Assembly (NCBI GenBank): GCA_963798805.1
Contig: CAWCVC010000003.1
Span: 1 to 33,899, forward strand
Origin: CAVZCK01 sp963798805
GTDB taxonomy: Bacteria > Pseudomonadota > Alphaproteobacteria > Rhizobiales > Rhodomicrobiaceae
Length of the DNA stretch: 33,899 nucleotides
Direction: 5' to 3'
The stretch's first letter is position 1; each line of letters opens with the position of its first letter. This document shows, in pieces, positions 1-8,757 of this stretch. Under the pieces are notes generated by a model. It searched no databases. It saw only the letters and a list, made by a program, of their open reading frames with translations, and had not been told where the DNA came from. The translations under genes and the position numbers were made by a program.

Positions 1-86
1 AAGCCCGTCGCCGACACACCCTCGCGGTCGAACCACGCCGCATAGCCCCCTTTGACGGTGTCACGCTCGTCCACAATCACGATCAT
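1..86 (-). CDS. FtcR-like flagellar regulator, 5' fragment
   Basis: The first 28 codons of a minus-strand gene that runs off the left edge. The visible peptide starts MIVIVDERDTVKGGYAAWFD and continues REGVSATG. From memory this resembles the N-terminus of the response-regulator-like flagellar master regulator FtcR of rhizobia and Brucella, which also opens with MIVVVD and has a phrase like KDGYxxLFxREGxxxTG. A G-rich Shine-Dalgarno stretch (gggggtcg) precedes the ATG. If correct, the product is a cytoplasmic two-component-type transcription factor for class II flagellar genes. Only the receiver-domain start is visible, so another regulator with a similar opening is possible. Confidence 0.55.
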   Translation of the reverse strand, partial: MIVIVDERDTVKGGYAAWFDREGVSATG

Positions 87-385
87 AAGACGACCCCCAA
101 ATCATTATGAGCGCTGCCATAGAATCGAGGTAAACGCTGAGGCCAGCGAACGCAATCAAAGGTTGCGCAAATCTTAAATAACTCTACCGTGCGTTGCTAA
201 AACATCTCTCACAGTACGGTGCTCGCCATGGCGGTCACGGCTGGATCGTTATGTGTGGCGGCCGGGCTGCGGATTGCCTTCGCGGCGCGGTTGGCTGTTG
301 TTGCAACAGTGTTCGTCTGATCGATCGCCGCAGTCGTCCATCCTGCCGTTCAAGCCGGGCACGCTGCGCCGAAAAGCACGCGAAT
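87..385. other. Intergenic region between rppH and the FtcR-like gene
   Basis: About 300 bases without a convincing gene. It should contain the promoter of the leftward FtcR-like gene and the downstream end of the rppH transcript. A short perfect inverted repeat, ctgttg-ttg-caacag at 295-309, could fold, but no T-run follows on either side, so I do not call it a terminator. Open frames here are shadows of the neighbours. Confidence 0.5.
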
Positions 386-898
386 TCAGCGCAGATAGGG
401 ACGGAACTCAGCGATAACGGCCTGATAAACCTCACGCTTGAATGGCACGATAAGGCCGGGCAAGTCCACAGAGGTCGCCCAGCGCCAATCGCTGAACTCG
501 GGCTGGTGACCGCCGGGCGGATTGTGAATATTGAAGTCCGCGTCGATGCCGGTGAAACGCATCGCGAACCATTTCTGCCTTTGGCCGCGATACTTGCCTT
601 TAAGCGCAATGCCGAGTCGATCCGGCGGGAGATCGTATTGAAACCAGTCTTTCGTCTCGGCGAGGATTTCGGCTTTGTCGGTCCCGGTTTCCTCTGCAAG
701 TTCACGGATAGCCGCCGCGGCGGGCGCTTCGTCCTTGTCGATGCCGCCTTGCGGCATCTGCCAGTTGCGGCCGTCTTGGGCGAAATGATTGCGCCGCTGC
801 CCGATCCAGATCAACCCCTCGGCGTTGATCAGCATGATGCCGGCACCGAGGCGGTAAGGCATCAGCGATGCATCGACCGGCCCGACCGCCTTGTTCAT
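386..898 (-). CDS. rppH: RNA pyrophosphohydrolase RppH (Nudix)
   Basis: A 170-residue Nudix hydrolase. RppH removes pyrophosphate from the 5' triphosphate end of RNAs, which opens them to RNase E-type decay in the cytoplasm. The Nudix box is complete at residues 51-73: G51, E57, then REL at 65-67 and EETG at 69-72, with the metal-binding glutamates present. The preceding YRLGAGIMLIN and NWQMPQGGID segments and the downstream WFAMRF are typical of the RppH (IalA/NudH) branch rather than of MutT. The ATG overlaps the stop of the upstream yibQ-like gene by four bases (ATGA), so the two are probably translationally coupled. It is the last gene of the envelope operon. Confidence 0.93.
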   Translation of the reverse strand: MNKAVGPVDASLMPYRLGAGIMLINAEGLIWIGQRRNHFAQDGRNWQMPQGGIDKDEAPAAAAIRELAEETGTDKAEILAETKDWFQYDLPPDRLGIALKGKYRGQRQKWFAMRFTGIDADFNIHNPPGGHQPEFSDWRWATSVDLPGLIVPFKREVYQAVIAEFRPYLR

Positions 899-2448
899 GA
901 GGCGCCGGGCGCCTGAGCGAGCACGCCAACGGGCACGAGCGTGACGCCGTCTGCCCCTAATTGCTGGGACCAGCTTTCCAGCTGTTCGATCGTTGTGCGC
1001 GAAGCCGTGCCCATGCCGATGGCGCTGCCCTGTTTGCGCGCGAGCACCACCAGCCGGTCCAACGCTTTCCTGATCGCCGTCGGCGAAGGCTGGGCATCGA
1101 TCATCACATCGGCGTTGCCATAGCGCAGACCGATTTCTTTGGCGACGCCTTGGACCACGGCATGGCTATTGTTGCCTTCGCCGACATAGATCAGACCCTT
1201 TGCCTTGACTTCCTCAAGGATCGGGCGAAGCGCGACTTTCGACTGCAGAAGCCTGCCCCCCAGGAAATTGGTCACGCCGCTATATCCGTCGAAACGGGAC
1301 AGAACGGTGTGCAATCTGGAGAGATTCTCATCGGAGCCAGACGATGACAACAATGTCTCGGGTCCTGGATTATTGACCGGGTAGTCTGACGGCTCCAGCG
1401 GAAGCTGCACGATGACCTCATGACCCAGCTCCAGCGCTTTTTTCGCCCATTGTTGTGAGCTGCCAGCATAGGGCACGAAAGCCAGCGAAACCGGAGGTGG
1501 CAATTTCGTGATCGCGTCATCGCTGATCCGGTCGTCGCGGCCAATCCCACGAAGCAGAATGGCAATGCGGACCGAGCGCGGCGCTGCGACTTCTGTCGTT
1601 GTGAACTTCGTGCTCTTCCAACCCTCGAGCGCCGCGGTTTTCGTCGACGGGATATTGCCTGGGCGCTTATAGGGAAGCGGCGGTGGCGGCACGGTGGGCG
1701 CCGCGGGCTCCAACGCGTCTTTCTCGTTCAGCGCCGCGAGGACAGCGTTGACATTGGTCTTTCCGCCATCGGTCTGCGTGGCCGCGCCAGATGCATTTCC
1801 GGTGTCCTCGGGAGGCGCTGCTGCCTGCAATCCCGTGTCCGCGGTGGCAGACGCTCCGGGCTTTGCGCCCGGCTCCGCCGGCACGATACTCGGCCCGCTA
1901 TTCAGAGTTGGCTGGGATGTTTCCCGTTCGGCAAGCTCCTGCTGCGTGGAGGACGGACCTTGGCCTACACCCTCGCGATCGGGCTGAGCCGATGGCGGCT
2001 CCGGCTGCGCAGCCGCGCCATTATCATGCGATGCAAGGTCAGCCGAGCCTTTGTCGATATCGTCGAGTGGCGGCTTGTCGCCGTCCAGCCCGGCCAAAGT
2101 CGTGCCCGGGAGCGTGTCGCTCTGGTCCTCGATCTGACCTTGGGCTGTCCCCTCGCTCTCAGCCGCAGACGTTCCCGGTGAGGCGGCTTCCGCGGATAAG
2201 GAAGGCTTTATCGCATCCGGGGGGGTATCGCTCGCATCGGCCCGCTTCAGCCTCGCTGCCGCCTCAGCGAGCAAATCGCCGTCGGCACCTTGGCTCGCTT
2301 GAGACGAGGCACCGGGCATCTGGCTTGCGTCGATGCTGAGAACGACCTTCGCGCCACCGCCGCTCGCCGGCGCCCGCAGGGCGTAGAAAGCAAAGATGCC
2401 TGCCAGAAGGATGAATAACGCTGTCGCGGTGTAAAAAAGGACTCGCAT
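895..2448 (-). CDS. Divergent polysaccharide deacetylase family protein (YibQ/DUF610)
   Basis: A 517-residue protein from the ATG at 2448; an upstream in-frame ATG at 2502 would place 18 unlikely residues before the membrane anchor MRVLFYTATALFILLAG. Order: N-terminal transmembrane anchor (about 4-24), a long Pro/Ala/Ser-rich and acidic linker (about 30-290), then a DUF610 domain (about 294-515). Family landmarks are HEVIVQLPLEP (343-353), GVTNFLGGRL (391-400) and AIGMGTA (476-482). The place where many members have DDLG reads LRGIG, and the usual HP after the last GxG is TA, so metal-binding residues look lost. It lies between ctpA and rppH, as in other Hyphomicrobiales, and is probably a periplasmic envelope protein. 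An active deacetylase role is doubtful. Confidence 0.85.
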   Translation of the reverse strand: MRVLFYTATALFILLAGIFAFYALRAPASGGGAKVVLSIDASQMPGASSQASQGADGDLLAEAAARLKRADASDTPPDAIKPSLSAEAASPGTSAAESEGTAQGQIEDQSDTLPGTTLAGLDGDKPPLDDIDKGSADLASHDNGAAAQPEPPSAQPDREGVGQGPSSTQQELAERETSQPTLNSGPSIVPAEPGAKPGASATADTGLQAAAPPEDTGNASGAATQTDGGKTNVNAVLAALNEKDALEPAAPTVPPPPLPYKRPGNIPSTKTAALEGWKSTKFTTTEVAAPRSVRIAILLRGIGRDDRISDDAITKLPPPVSLAFVPYAGSSQQWAKKALELGHEVIVQLPLEPSDYPVNNPGPETLLSSSGSDENLSRLHTVLSRFDGYSGVTNFLGGRLLQSKVALRPILEEVKAKGLIYVGEGNNSHAVVQGVAKEIGLRYGNADVMIDAQPSPTAIRKALDRLVVLARKQGSAIGMGTASRTTIEQLESWSQQLGADGVTLVPVGVLAQAPGAS

Positions 2449-2607
2449 AGCTTTTCTGCCGGTCGATGCAGACCATTGCTCGGACGCCAATATAACGAAC
2501 AATTCGTAGCGTGACGCCCAAAAAGAGTTGTTTCACCCAACAATAAAGGCGCGCCAGAGCAAAAATGCGTTGCCCCACGCGCCTTTACAGGAATTTGTGG
2601 AAAGACG

Positions 2608-3942
2608 CTACTGCGCCGATTTCACAGGCTCACCGGGAATTTCGACCTTTTTCTGATCGGCAAGGTTACCGCGCAGGTAATTGATCGCATAATTCAGCTG
2701 CGTGTCCTTTTCCTTTTCCTTCGGCACGTAGGCCAAGCTGCCGGAGCTCTCACCGTCGTCGTTTTTCAAATGGCCGCGCAGGCTTGCCTCGCCACGCGGC
2801 TTGGTTGCCTTCGCGGCTTTCTGCAGATCCTCGGGCAGCTCCTCCTCGACCACCGTGTCCGGATCGATGCCCTTCGCCTGAATCGACCGGCCGGACGGCG
2901 TGTAATAGCGCGCGGTCGTCAGACGTATGGCGCCGTTCGAGCCGAGGGGGATGATCGTCTGCACCGAACCCTTGCCGAAAGAGCGCGTGCCGATGACTGT
3001 GGCGCGCTTGTGATCCTGCAAGGCGCCGGCAACGATCTCAGAGGCGGAGGCCGATCCGCCATTGATCAGCACCACCATCTTCTTCTGATCGGTCAGGTCG
3101 CCCGGCCGGGCGTTCGAGCGCTGCGTCTCATTGGCATTCCGGCCGCGGGTAAGCACGATCGCACCCTTATCGAGGAACGCATCGGACACCGAAATCGCCT
3201 GGTCCAGAAGACCGCCCGGATTGTTGCGCAGATCGAGGATGTAGCCTTTGAGATTGGCGCCGGAGTCCTTCCTGATCTTCTGGATCGCGGATTTCAGCTC
3301 ATCATAGGTCTGCTCACTGAAGGTCTTGATGCGGATATAGCCGATGTCATTACCCTCCAGATTGGCCCGGACCGGATTGATGCGAATGATGTCACGCACG
3401 ACTTTGACGTCGAACGGATCGGTGTTCGGACGCGCAACGGTCAGCGTGATCGGGGTGTCGACCGGCCCGCGCATTTTTTCGACGGCCTGCTCCAGCGTCA
3501 GGCCCTGGATCGAAACGCCGTCGAGATGGGTGATGATGTCGCCGGTGAGAAGGCCCGCCTTTTCCGCAGGGGTATTCTCGATCGGGGAGACAACCTTCAC
3601 GAACCCGTCTTCCATGGTGACTTCGATACCGAGGCCGCCGAACTCACCCCGCGTCTGCACTTGCATGTCGCGGAAATTCTTCGGGTTCAGATAGGTGGAA
3701 TGCGGGTCGAGGCCACTGAGCATGCCGTTAATGGCCAACTCGATCAGTTGCTGATCGTCGGGCACCTCGACGTAGTCCGAACGGACCCGCTCGAGCACAT
3801 CGCCGAAAAGGTCGAGCTGACGGTAAATTTCGGTGTTTGCCGCCGTTGCCGACTGCGAGCGCGTCGCATTGATCATCGACGTGCTGGCCGCCACGAAGGC
3901 GAGCATGACAAACACCCAGATCGCAAAGTTCGATTTCCGCAT
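2608..3942 (-). CDS. ctpA: Carboxy-terminal processing protease CtpA (S41A)
   Basis: A 444-residue periplasmic serine protease of family S41. Residues 1-25 form a signal or anchor segment. The PDZ domain spans about 95-175 (GGLGIEV at 102-108, GLLTGDII at 130-137). The catalytic core contains GYILDLRNNPGGLL (233-246), GGSASASEI (295-303) and SFGKGSVQT (321-329). By the 25-residue spacing known from E. coli Prc, the Ser/Lys dyad is S299/K324. The C-terminal tail after about residue 370 is charged and poorly conserved. The gene is four bases downstream of the EnvC-like gene, so they form one operon. CtpA proteases in alphaproteobacteria process envelope proteins and peptidoglycan hydrolases, which fits the neighbour. 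Confidence 0.95.
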   Translation of the reverse strand: MRKSNFAIWVFVMLAFVAASTSMINATRSQSATAANTEIYRQLDLFGDVLERVRSDYVEVPDDQQLIELAINGMLSGLDPHSTYLNPKNFRDMQVQTRGEFGGLGIEVTMEDGFVKVVSPIENTPAEKAGLLTGDIITHLDGVSIQGLTLEQAVEKMRGPVDTPITLTVARPNTDPFDVKVVRDIIRINPVRANLEGNDIGYIRIKTFSEQTYDELKSAIQKIRKDSGANLKGYILDLRNNPGGLLDQAISVSDAFLDKGAIVLTRGRNANETQRSNARPGDLTDQKKMVVLINGGSASASEIVAGALQDHKRATVIGTRSFGKGSVQTIIPLGSNGAIRLTTARYYTPSGRSIQAKGIDPDTVVEEELPEDLQKAAKATKPRGEASLRGHLKNDDGESSGSLAYVPKEKEKDTQLNYAINYLRGNLADQKKVEIPGEPVKSAQ

Positions 3943-3946
3943 CGTC

Positions 3947-5404
3947 TCAACCTTCCTTTACGCCCTCCGACCACCACGGATCAGGATCGATGGGACGGGC
4001 GTCTTTACGGAACTCAATGTAGAGCACAGGATCTCGCGATTGCACCGAGCCGGCCCCTGCTTCAGGCTTCTTGGCCATCGACGCGACCGGCTCCCCTGCA
4101 AGAACGAATTGACCGACACTTGTGTAAATCTGGTCCAAACCTGCTAATAGAATATGATAGCCTCCACCGGCATTGATGATCAAGATCTGCCCGTAACTAC
4201 GGAATTGTCCTGCATAAATTATCCATCCGTCACAGGGGGAAGTAATCTGCGCTTCATTGCGCGTCTCCAGATAGATGCCTTCAGTCTTGCCGCCAACGTC
4301 GTCGCGCACGCCGAAAGATTTGATCCGCTTACCCTGAGCAGGAAGCGGCAGCAATCCTTTCGCTTTCTCAAATGGCACAGCGGGCTTCATTCGTCCAGGC
4401 GAGACAAATGCTGTTTTGGTTACCGAAGGCTTAAGTTCGATTGCCGGGCCAAGCTTTTTCAGCTCTTCCTCATAGGCTCCCAAATTTGAGTTACTCGCGA
4501 CGTCCTTGTCGAGGCGCTGGAGCAGATCACCAAGATTTGTGACCGCGCGGCTGTGACGCGTTGCCGCAATTTTCAGGTCTTCCATGCGCTGCCAGTTGTT
4601 GCGCATTTTTTCCTTCTTTTCGGCCAGCAGTGTGTCGATCTCGCCTTTTAACCGCGAGAAATCGGTCTGCGCCTGGGCAAACCGCTCATGCTCCGCCTTC
4701 GACTTGGTGATGATCGTATTCAGATCGGCAAGCGTTACCGCCAGCTCGTCCGCCTTGGCCTTGAAGCCCGGAAAGAACGACGACAGGATCATGGCGCTAC
4801 GCACCATTCGAAGGGCATCATTCCGCTCGGTCATCATCACCGGAGGCGGCTGCCGCCCCATGCGCTCCATGACGGCCAGCATTTGTGCGATCGTCTCGCG
4901 GCTTCGTTTCAAGGCGACGCGAATCTGCGCCTCTTGCTTCGACAGCTCTGCGATTTCGCCCTCAGACCGGGTCAATTGTTTTTCCGCCTGTTGAACCTTC
5001 TGCGCCGCATCGATCAGCTTGCCTTGCAGTGCGGCGGTCTCTTGATTGAGGCTTTGGGTCTCGCTTTCCAGGCCATGGCGCTCATTCTCCACGCGCTCAA
5101 GCTCTTTCTGATGCTGCTCGAACAGGCGGCGGGCTTCGTCAATGTCGATGGTCTTGCCGTCGAGCGATTTTACCGCGTTTCCGCTCGTGCCGGCATTCCC
5201 GTCGTTTCGCGCAATCCGTATCTCGGAATTGGCGCTGGCGGTGGAACGGCCATGTTCGGCGCGGGCGGGCTGGCTCCCCATAACAGCGAACAGTACAAGG
5301 CACGCAAGAGCACCCGATCCGGCGGTCGCTTTGCAGGCGAGCGACGACGGGTTCAGCGACGAAAGAGCCAAAGGCTTAACAGGATTTGAAAATTCCCTGT
5401 TCAT
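3947..5404 (-). CDS. EnvC-like murein hydrolase activator (degenerate LytM)
   Basis: A 485-residue protein with a signal peptide ending near residue 49 (ARA-EH), a heptad-rich coiled coil (about 90-310) and a C-terminal M23/LytM domain (about 350-475). In active LytM enzymes zinc is held by an HxGxD motif and a later HxH. Here the first site reads EGIYLE (375-380) and the second region is GYHILLAGL (415-423), so the ligands are mostly missing. This is the pattern of EnvC and NlpD, which activate amidases instead of cutting peptidoglycan. Together with ctpA four bases downstream it suggests a role in daughter-cell separation in the periplasm. The family assignment is firm; the amidase partner cannot be seen. 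Confidence 0.88.
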   Translation of the reverse strand: MNREFSNPVKPLALSSLNPSSLACKATAGSGALACLVLFAVMGSQPARAEHGRSTASANSEIRIARNDGNAGTSGNAVKSLDGKTIDIDEARRLFEQHQKELERVENERHGLESETQSLNQETAALQGKLIDAAQKVQQAEKQLTRSEGEIAELSKQEAQIRVALKRSRETIAQMLAVMERMGRQPPPVMMTERNDALRMVRSAMILSSFFPGFKAKADELAVTLADLNTIITKSKAEHERFAQAQTDFSRLKGEIDTLLAEKKEKMRNNWQRMEDLKIAATRHSRAVTNLGDLLQRLDKDVASNSNLGAYEEELKKLGPAIELKPSVTKTAFVSPGRMKPAVPFEKAKGLLPLPAQGKRIKSFGVRDDVGGKTEGIYLETRNEAQITSPCDGWIIYAGQFRSYGQILIINAGGGYHILLAGLDQIYTSVGQFVLAGEPVASMAKKPEAGAGSVQSRDPVLYIEFRKDARPIDPDPWWSEGVKEG

Positions 5405-5554
5405 TCCGGATGCTTATGCAAGGATCGCCTGAATCGAAAACAGCGTTAGCACAACGCGAATCGCGCCGGGATACAAATTTGGGCATATCGTCAACGCCCG
5501 TCCCGACTCGAACCTTGCTTCAAATCGCGGCAAGGCCAAGGCGAGCCGTTCGCT

Positions 5555-6037
5555 TTATGCCCGATGATAGGGATGGCCGGACAGGATCGTCGCTGCACGG
5601 TAGAGCTGCTCCGCAAAGACAGCGCGCGCCAGCCCATGCGGCAAGGTCATCCTGCCGAACGAGAGGGTCAGCGCGGCCTCGGCCACGAGGGTCTTGTCGA
5701 GGCCATCCGGCCCGCCGATGATGAAAGCGACATCGCGAACGCCGCCATCCCGCGTCTCGGCCAGAAACCGCGCGAAATCCGCGCTGCCGATAGTCTTGCC
5801 GTTCTCGTCGAGCGCCACCAGCCGCGCCGCGGCCGGCATCCTCCTGCGCAGCTCGGCGGCTTCGGCGGCTTTCCGCTCGCCGGCCGTCCTGGCCCGGCTT
5901 TCCACGAGTTCCGATACGCTGACCACGCCGAAGCCCAGCGGCCCGGCGATCTGCCGGAAGCGCTGCAGATAGCGGTCGACGATCGCACGCTCGGCCTCCT
6001 CTTTCAGGCGGCCGACGCAAAGAAGCTGAACTCTCAT
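5555..6037 (-). CDS. rlmH: 23S rRNA pseudouridine-1915 N3-methyltransferase RlmH
   Basis: A 160-residue SPOUT-class methyltransferase that uses S-adenosylmethionine to methylate pseudouridine 1915 (E. coli numbering) in helix 69 of 23S rRNA, acting on assembled 70S ribosomes. The signature elements are all visible: LDENGK (76-81), the SAM-binding IIGGPDG (106-112), LPHGLAR (132-138), EQLYRA (143-148) and the C-terminal GHPYHR (154-159). Length matches the family. It sits between rsfS and the EnvC-like gene, 58 bases downstream of rsfS, in an order common to Hyphomicrobiales. Confidence 0.96.
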   Translation of the reverse strand: MRVQLLCVGRLKEEAERAIVDRYLQRFRQIAGPLGFGVVSVSELVESRARTAGERKAAEAAELRRRMPAAARLVALDENGKTIGSADFARFLAETRDGGVRDVAFIIGGPDGLDKTLVAEAALTLSFGRMTLPHGLARAVFAEQLYRAATILSGHPYHRA

Positions 6038-6095
6038 ACCCGTCCGCCGCTAAGCGGCCAGTCCGAGCGCCGCGTTTTCGACTTGAGATCGGCCG

Positions 6096-6506
6096 TCAGA
6101 CAGCGACGGGATCCGTCGGCCGGTCAGCGGACCACATTCTCTCAAGATTGTAGAACTGGCGCACCTCGGGCCGGAAGATGTGCACGATCACATCGCCCGA
6201 ATCGATCAGCACCCAGTCGCAATGAGGCAAGCCTTCGACCCTGAGGTTGCGATGGCCTTCACGCTTCAGCTTTTCGCACAGCTGTTCGGCGATGGCGCCG
6301 ACATGACGGTGCGACCGTCCAGACGCAATGACCATATAGTCCCCAATCGACGTCTTGCCGTGGAGGTCGATGGAGACAATGTCTTCGGATTTTGCGTCGG
6401 AAAGGGAGTTGAGCACAGTCGCTAGGATCGCTGCCGAGCCGTCTTGCGTCGTTTTCGGCACGGCTTTAGGCTTGCCACGAAGGGCAGCCCCTGTCGAAGT
6501 GTGCAT
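6096..6506 (-). CDS. rsfS: Ribosome silencing factor RsfS
   Basis: A 136-residue DUF143/Iojap-family protein. RsfS binds ribosomal protein L14 and blocks joining of the 50S and 30S subunits under nutrient limitation. Recognisable segments are KSEDIVSIDL, the DYMVIASGRSHRHV stretch, VEGLPHCDWVLIDSGDVIVHIF, and RQFYNLERMW near the C-terminus. About 25 poorly conserved residues precede the core. The pairing with nadD upstream and rlmH downstream is one of the most conserved bacterial gene orders and supports the call. Confidence 0.95.
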   Translation of the reverse strand: MHTSTGAALRGKPKAVPKTTQDGSAAILATVLNSLSDAKSEDIVSIDLHGKTSIGDYMVIASGRSHRHVGAIAEQLCEKLKREGHRNLRVEGLPHCDWVLIDSGDVIVHIFRPEVRQFYNLERMWSADRPTDPVAV

Positions 6507-6700
6507 TATCAGATCGATTTCCTTTTGCCTCGGATCTGGTTACGCGGCGCAGCCTCGCGCTCCTGCGCGGCCCACGCCGTCTGCGGGGATTATCCCCCGA
6601 CTTCTACCGACATATCGGAATGTGACCCAGCCGAGGCAATTTTTCAAGTCGGATCGTTGCGAAGCTCTTAAGTGCAAGCGGCTGATTCTCCGGTGGGAAC

Positions 6701-7321
6701 CTATTTCGGCATTGCGCGTTGTCTGTCTTCGCGCCTGGATCGGATCGCCGTCGAAGACAGGCCGCAGAGCGGCAGGTTGAGGTAGGTCCATACCGGAGCC
6801 GGGCGGTTGAACAGGCCCGACGCCGCGTTGGTTGCCAGTCGCGCAGCGGCAAAACGGATCGCGGCAGGCGATGCGAACGCACGGTGCCGGGTGCGAGGCC
6901 GGTCCATGACCAGGATCGGCACGCTCTCGAAAAGTCCCGTCCACTCCCGCCAGCGATGAAGCTGCGCGAGATTGTCCCCGCCCATCAGCCAGACGAATTT
7001 GACGCCCGGATATCGTGTTTGCAGGAAGCGGACCGTGTCGATCGCATAGGGCGAAGGCAAGGCCGCTTCAAAGCCGGTGACTTTGATCTTGGGATGAGCG
7101 GCGATGGCGCGCGCCGCAGCCATTCGTTCGTCGAGGCTCGCGAGTTCCTGACCGCGCTTCAGAGGATTGCTGGGTGTGACGAGCCACCAGACTTCGTTGA
7201 GTTGCAGCCTTTGCAAGGCCGCAAGACTGATATGGCGGTGGCCGGCGTGAGCCGGGTTGAAAGAGCCACCGAGCAGCCCGATACGCATCGAAGGAAAGGC
7301 GACAGGAGGCTTCGCAATCAT
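6701..7321 (-). CDS. nadD: Nicotinate-mononucleotide adenylyltransferase NadD
   Basis: A 206-residue nucleotidyltransferase that joins nicotinate mononucleotide and ATP to give deamido-NAD in cytoplasmic NAD synthesis. It shows the N-terminal GGSFNPAHAGH motif (18-28, the T/HxGH class), WLVTPSNPLK (46-55), GGDN (114-117) and the C-terminal SSTAIRSR motif (189-196). I keep the ATG at 7321; another in-frame ATG at 7288 would start the protein at MRIGLLGG and is also reasonable. It is 194 bases upstream of rsfS. The gap contains the palindrome ggggat-t-atcccc at 6585-6597 but no clear terminator. Confidence 0.95.
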   Translation of the reverse strand: MIAKPPVAFPSMRIGLLGGSFNPAHAGHRHISLAALQRLQLNEVWWLVTPSNPLKRGQELASLDERMAAARAIAAHPKIKVTGFEAALPSPYAIDTVRFLQTRYPGVKFVWLMGGDNLAQLHRWREWTGLFESVPILVMDRPRTRHRAFASPAAIRFAAARLATNAASGLFNRPAPVWTYLNLPLCGLSSTAIRSRREDRQRAMPK

Positions 7322-7433
7322 TCATCGAACCCCGCCATGTTTTTCAAGTGCCTGACCGCCAGTGTGGCGTCTCGCAATTGCCGACCAACTTCGCAGCTAG
7401 GTTCGTAGTCTGCAATTGCGGGACAAAGGGACA

Positions 7434-8753
7434 CTAGCTATGCGGCGTCCGGCCGGGTTCGCTGATGCCGAGCCGGATGGCGATCGAGCGGCGATGCGCG
7501 TCAAAGCCTTCGGCGCGCGCCAAAGTCATCGCAGCGGGGCCGAGCGCGGCAAGGCTTCGCTCGTTGAGCTTCAGGATCGATGTGCGCTTCATGAAGTCGA
7601 GCACGCCGAGGGCGGAGGAAAAGCGCGCCGAGCGCGCGGTCGGCAGCACATGGTTCGACCCGGCGACGTAATCGCCGATCGCTTCCGGCGTGTAGCCGCC
7701 GACGAAAATTGCCCCGGCATTGCGGATCTTGGCCGCCAGCTCCTCGGCATGACGGGTCTCCAATTCAAGATGCTCCGGCGCGATCCGGTCGATGAGCGGC
7801 GGCGTTTGGGCGAGGTCCTTCACCAGGATAATGGCGCCATTGTCGCGCCAGCTCGCGCCGGCGACATCGGCACGCGACAATATCTTCAGCTGCCCGGCAA
7901 CGGCCGCCAGGACGGCGTCGGCGAAGACCGCATCGTCGGTAATCAGGATCGCCTGCGCGGCCGCATCGTGTTCGGCCTGTGCAAGCAGGTCTGCGGCGAT
8001 CCAATGCGGATCGGCGTCCCGGTCGGCGACAATAAGCACTTCGGACGGCCCGGCGATCATGTCGATGCCGACCGCGCCGAAAACCTGGCGCTTGGCGGCG
8101 GCGACATAGGCATTGCCAGGCCCCATGATCTTGGCGACGGGCTTGATGCTCTCAGTGCCGAAGGCAAGGGCTGCAATCGCCTGCGCGCCGCCGATCGGAT
8201 AGATTTCATGGACCCCGGAGAGTTTGGCCGCCGCAAGCACCAACGGGTTAATCTCGCCTCGGAGTGCCGGCACGCACATGGCGATCCGCGGGACGCCGGC
8301 AACCCTAGCCGGGATCGCGTTCATCAGCACCGAGCTCGGATAGCTGCCCTGCCCGCCCGGAACATAGAGCCCGACGGCTTCGATCGCGGTCCAACGATGG
8401 CCGATCTCGGCGCCGCAACTATCTGCGTAACGGTCATCGGCCGGAAGCTGACGGCGGTGATGCGTCTCGATACGCTCGGCGGCAAAGCGCACGGCATGGA
8501 GATCCTCGTCCCCGACTTCGGCGACGGCCTTGCCGAGGTCGCCATCGTCCAGGCGGATTTTGCCCGGCTTCAGATCGAGCTGATCGAAATGCCGCGTATA
8601 GTCGATCAGGGCGTCGTCGCCGCGCTCGCGAACCTCCTTGATGATCGCTCGCACGGCATCCTCGACATCCGGCGACTGCTCGCGCTTGACGGCCAGCAGC
8701 GCGGCGAACTGCGCCTCGAAGTCGGGGTCGTCAATTGCAAGTCTGCGAACCAT
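7434..8753 (-). CDS. hisD: Histidinol dehydrogenase HisD
   Basis: A 439-residue zinc enzyme catalysing the last two steps of histidine synthesis, the NAD-dependent oxidation of L-histidinol to L-histidine. Family hallmarks seen in order are VEAVGLYVPGGQGSYPSSVL-type sequence (here with IEAVGLYVPGG), GPGNAYVAAAKRQVFG, IAGPSEVLIVAD, LLAQAEHDAAAQAILIT (containing the Gln and His zinc-site residues), IAPEHLEL and IAGSNHVLPTARSARFSS. Length is normal. It begins four bases after the DUF2948 gene, so the two are co-transcribed. A 112-base gap separates it from nadD, which may have its own promoter. Confidence 0.97.
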   Translation of the reverse strand: MVRRLAIDDPDFEAQFAALLAVKREQSPDVEDAVRAIIKEVRERGDDALIDYTRHFDQLDLKPGKIRLDDGDLGKAVAEVGDEDLHAVRFAAERIETHHRRQLPADDRYADSCGAEIGHRWTAIEAVGLYVPGGQGSYPSSVLMNAIPARVAGVPRIAMCVPALRGEINPLVLAAAKLSGVHEIYPIGGAQAIAALAFGTESIKPVAKIMGPGNAYVAAAKRQVFGAVGIDMIAGPSEVLIVADRDADPHWIAADLLAQAEHDAAAQAILITDDAVFADAVLAAVAGQLKILSRADVAGASWRDNGAIILVKDLAQTPPLIDRIAPEHLELETRHAEELAAKIRNAGAIFVGGYTPEAIGDYVAGSNHVLPTARSARFSSALGVLDFMKRTSILKLNERSLAALGPAAMTLARAEGFDAHRRSIAIRLGISEPGRTPHS

Positions 8754-8757
8754 GGGG

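Noticed and set aside
2770..4176. 468-codon plus-strand frame opposite ctpA
   Set aside because: Antisense shadow of ctpA, without motifs and with composition mirroring the real gene; the same applies to the long plus-strand frame at 7416-8903 opposite hisD and the one at 27739-29409 opposite trbL and trbJ.
6585..6597. ggggat-t-atcccc palindrome between nadD and rsfS as a terminator
   Set aside because: Six-bp stem with one-base centre cannot form a stable loop as written, and no T-run follows on the minus strand.
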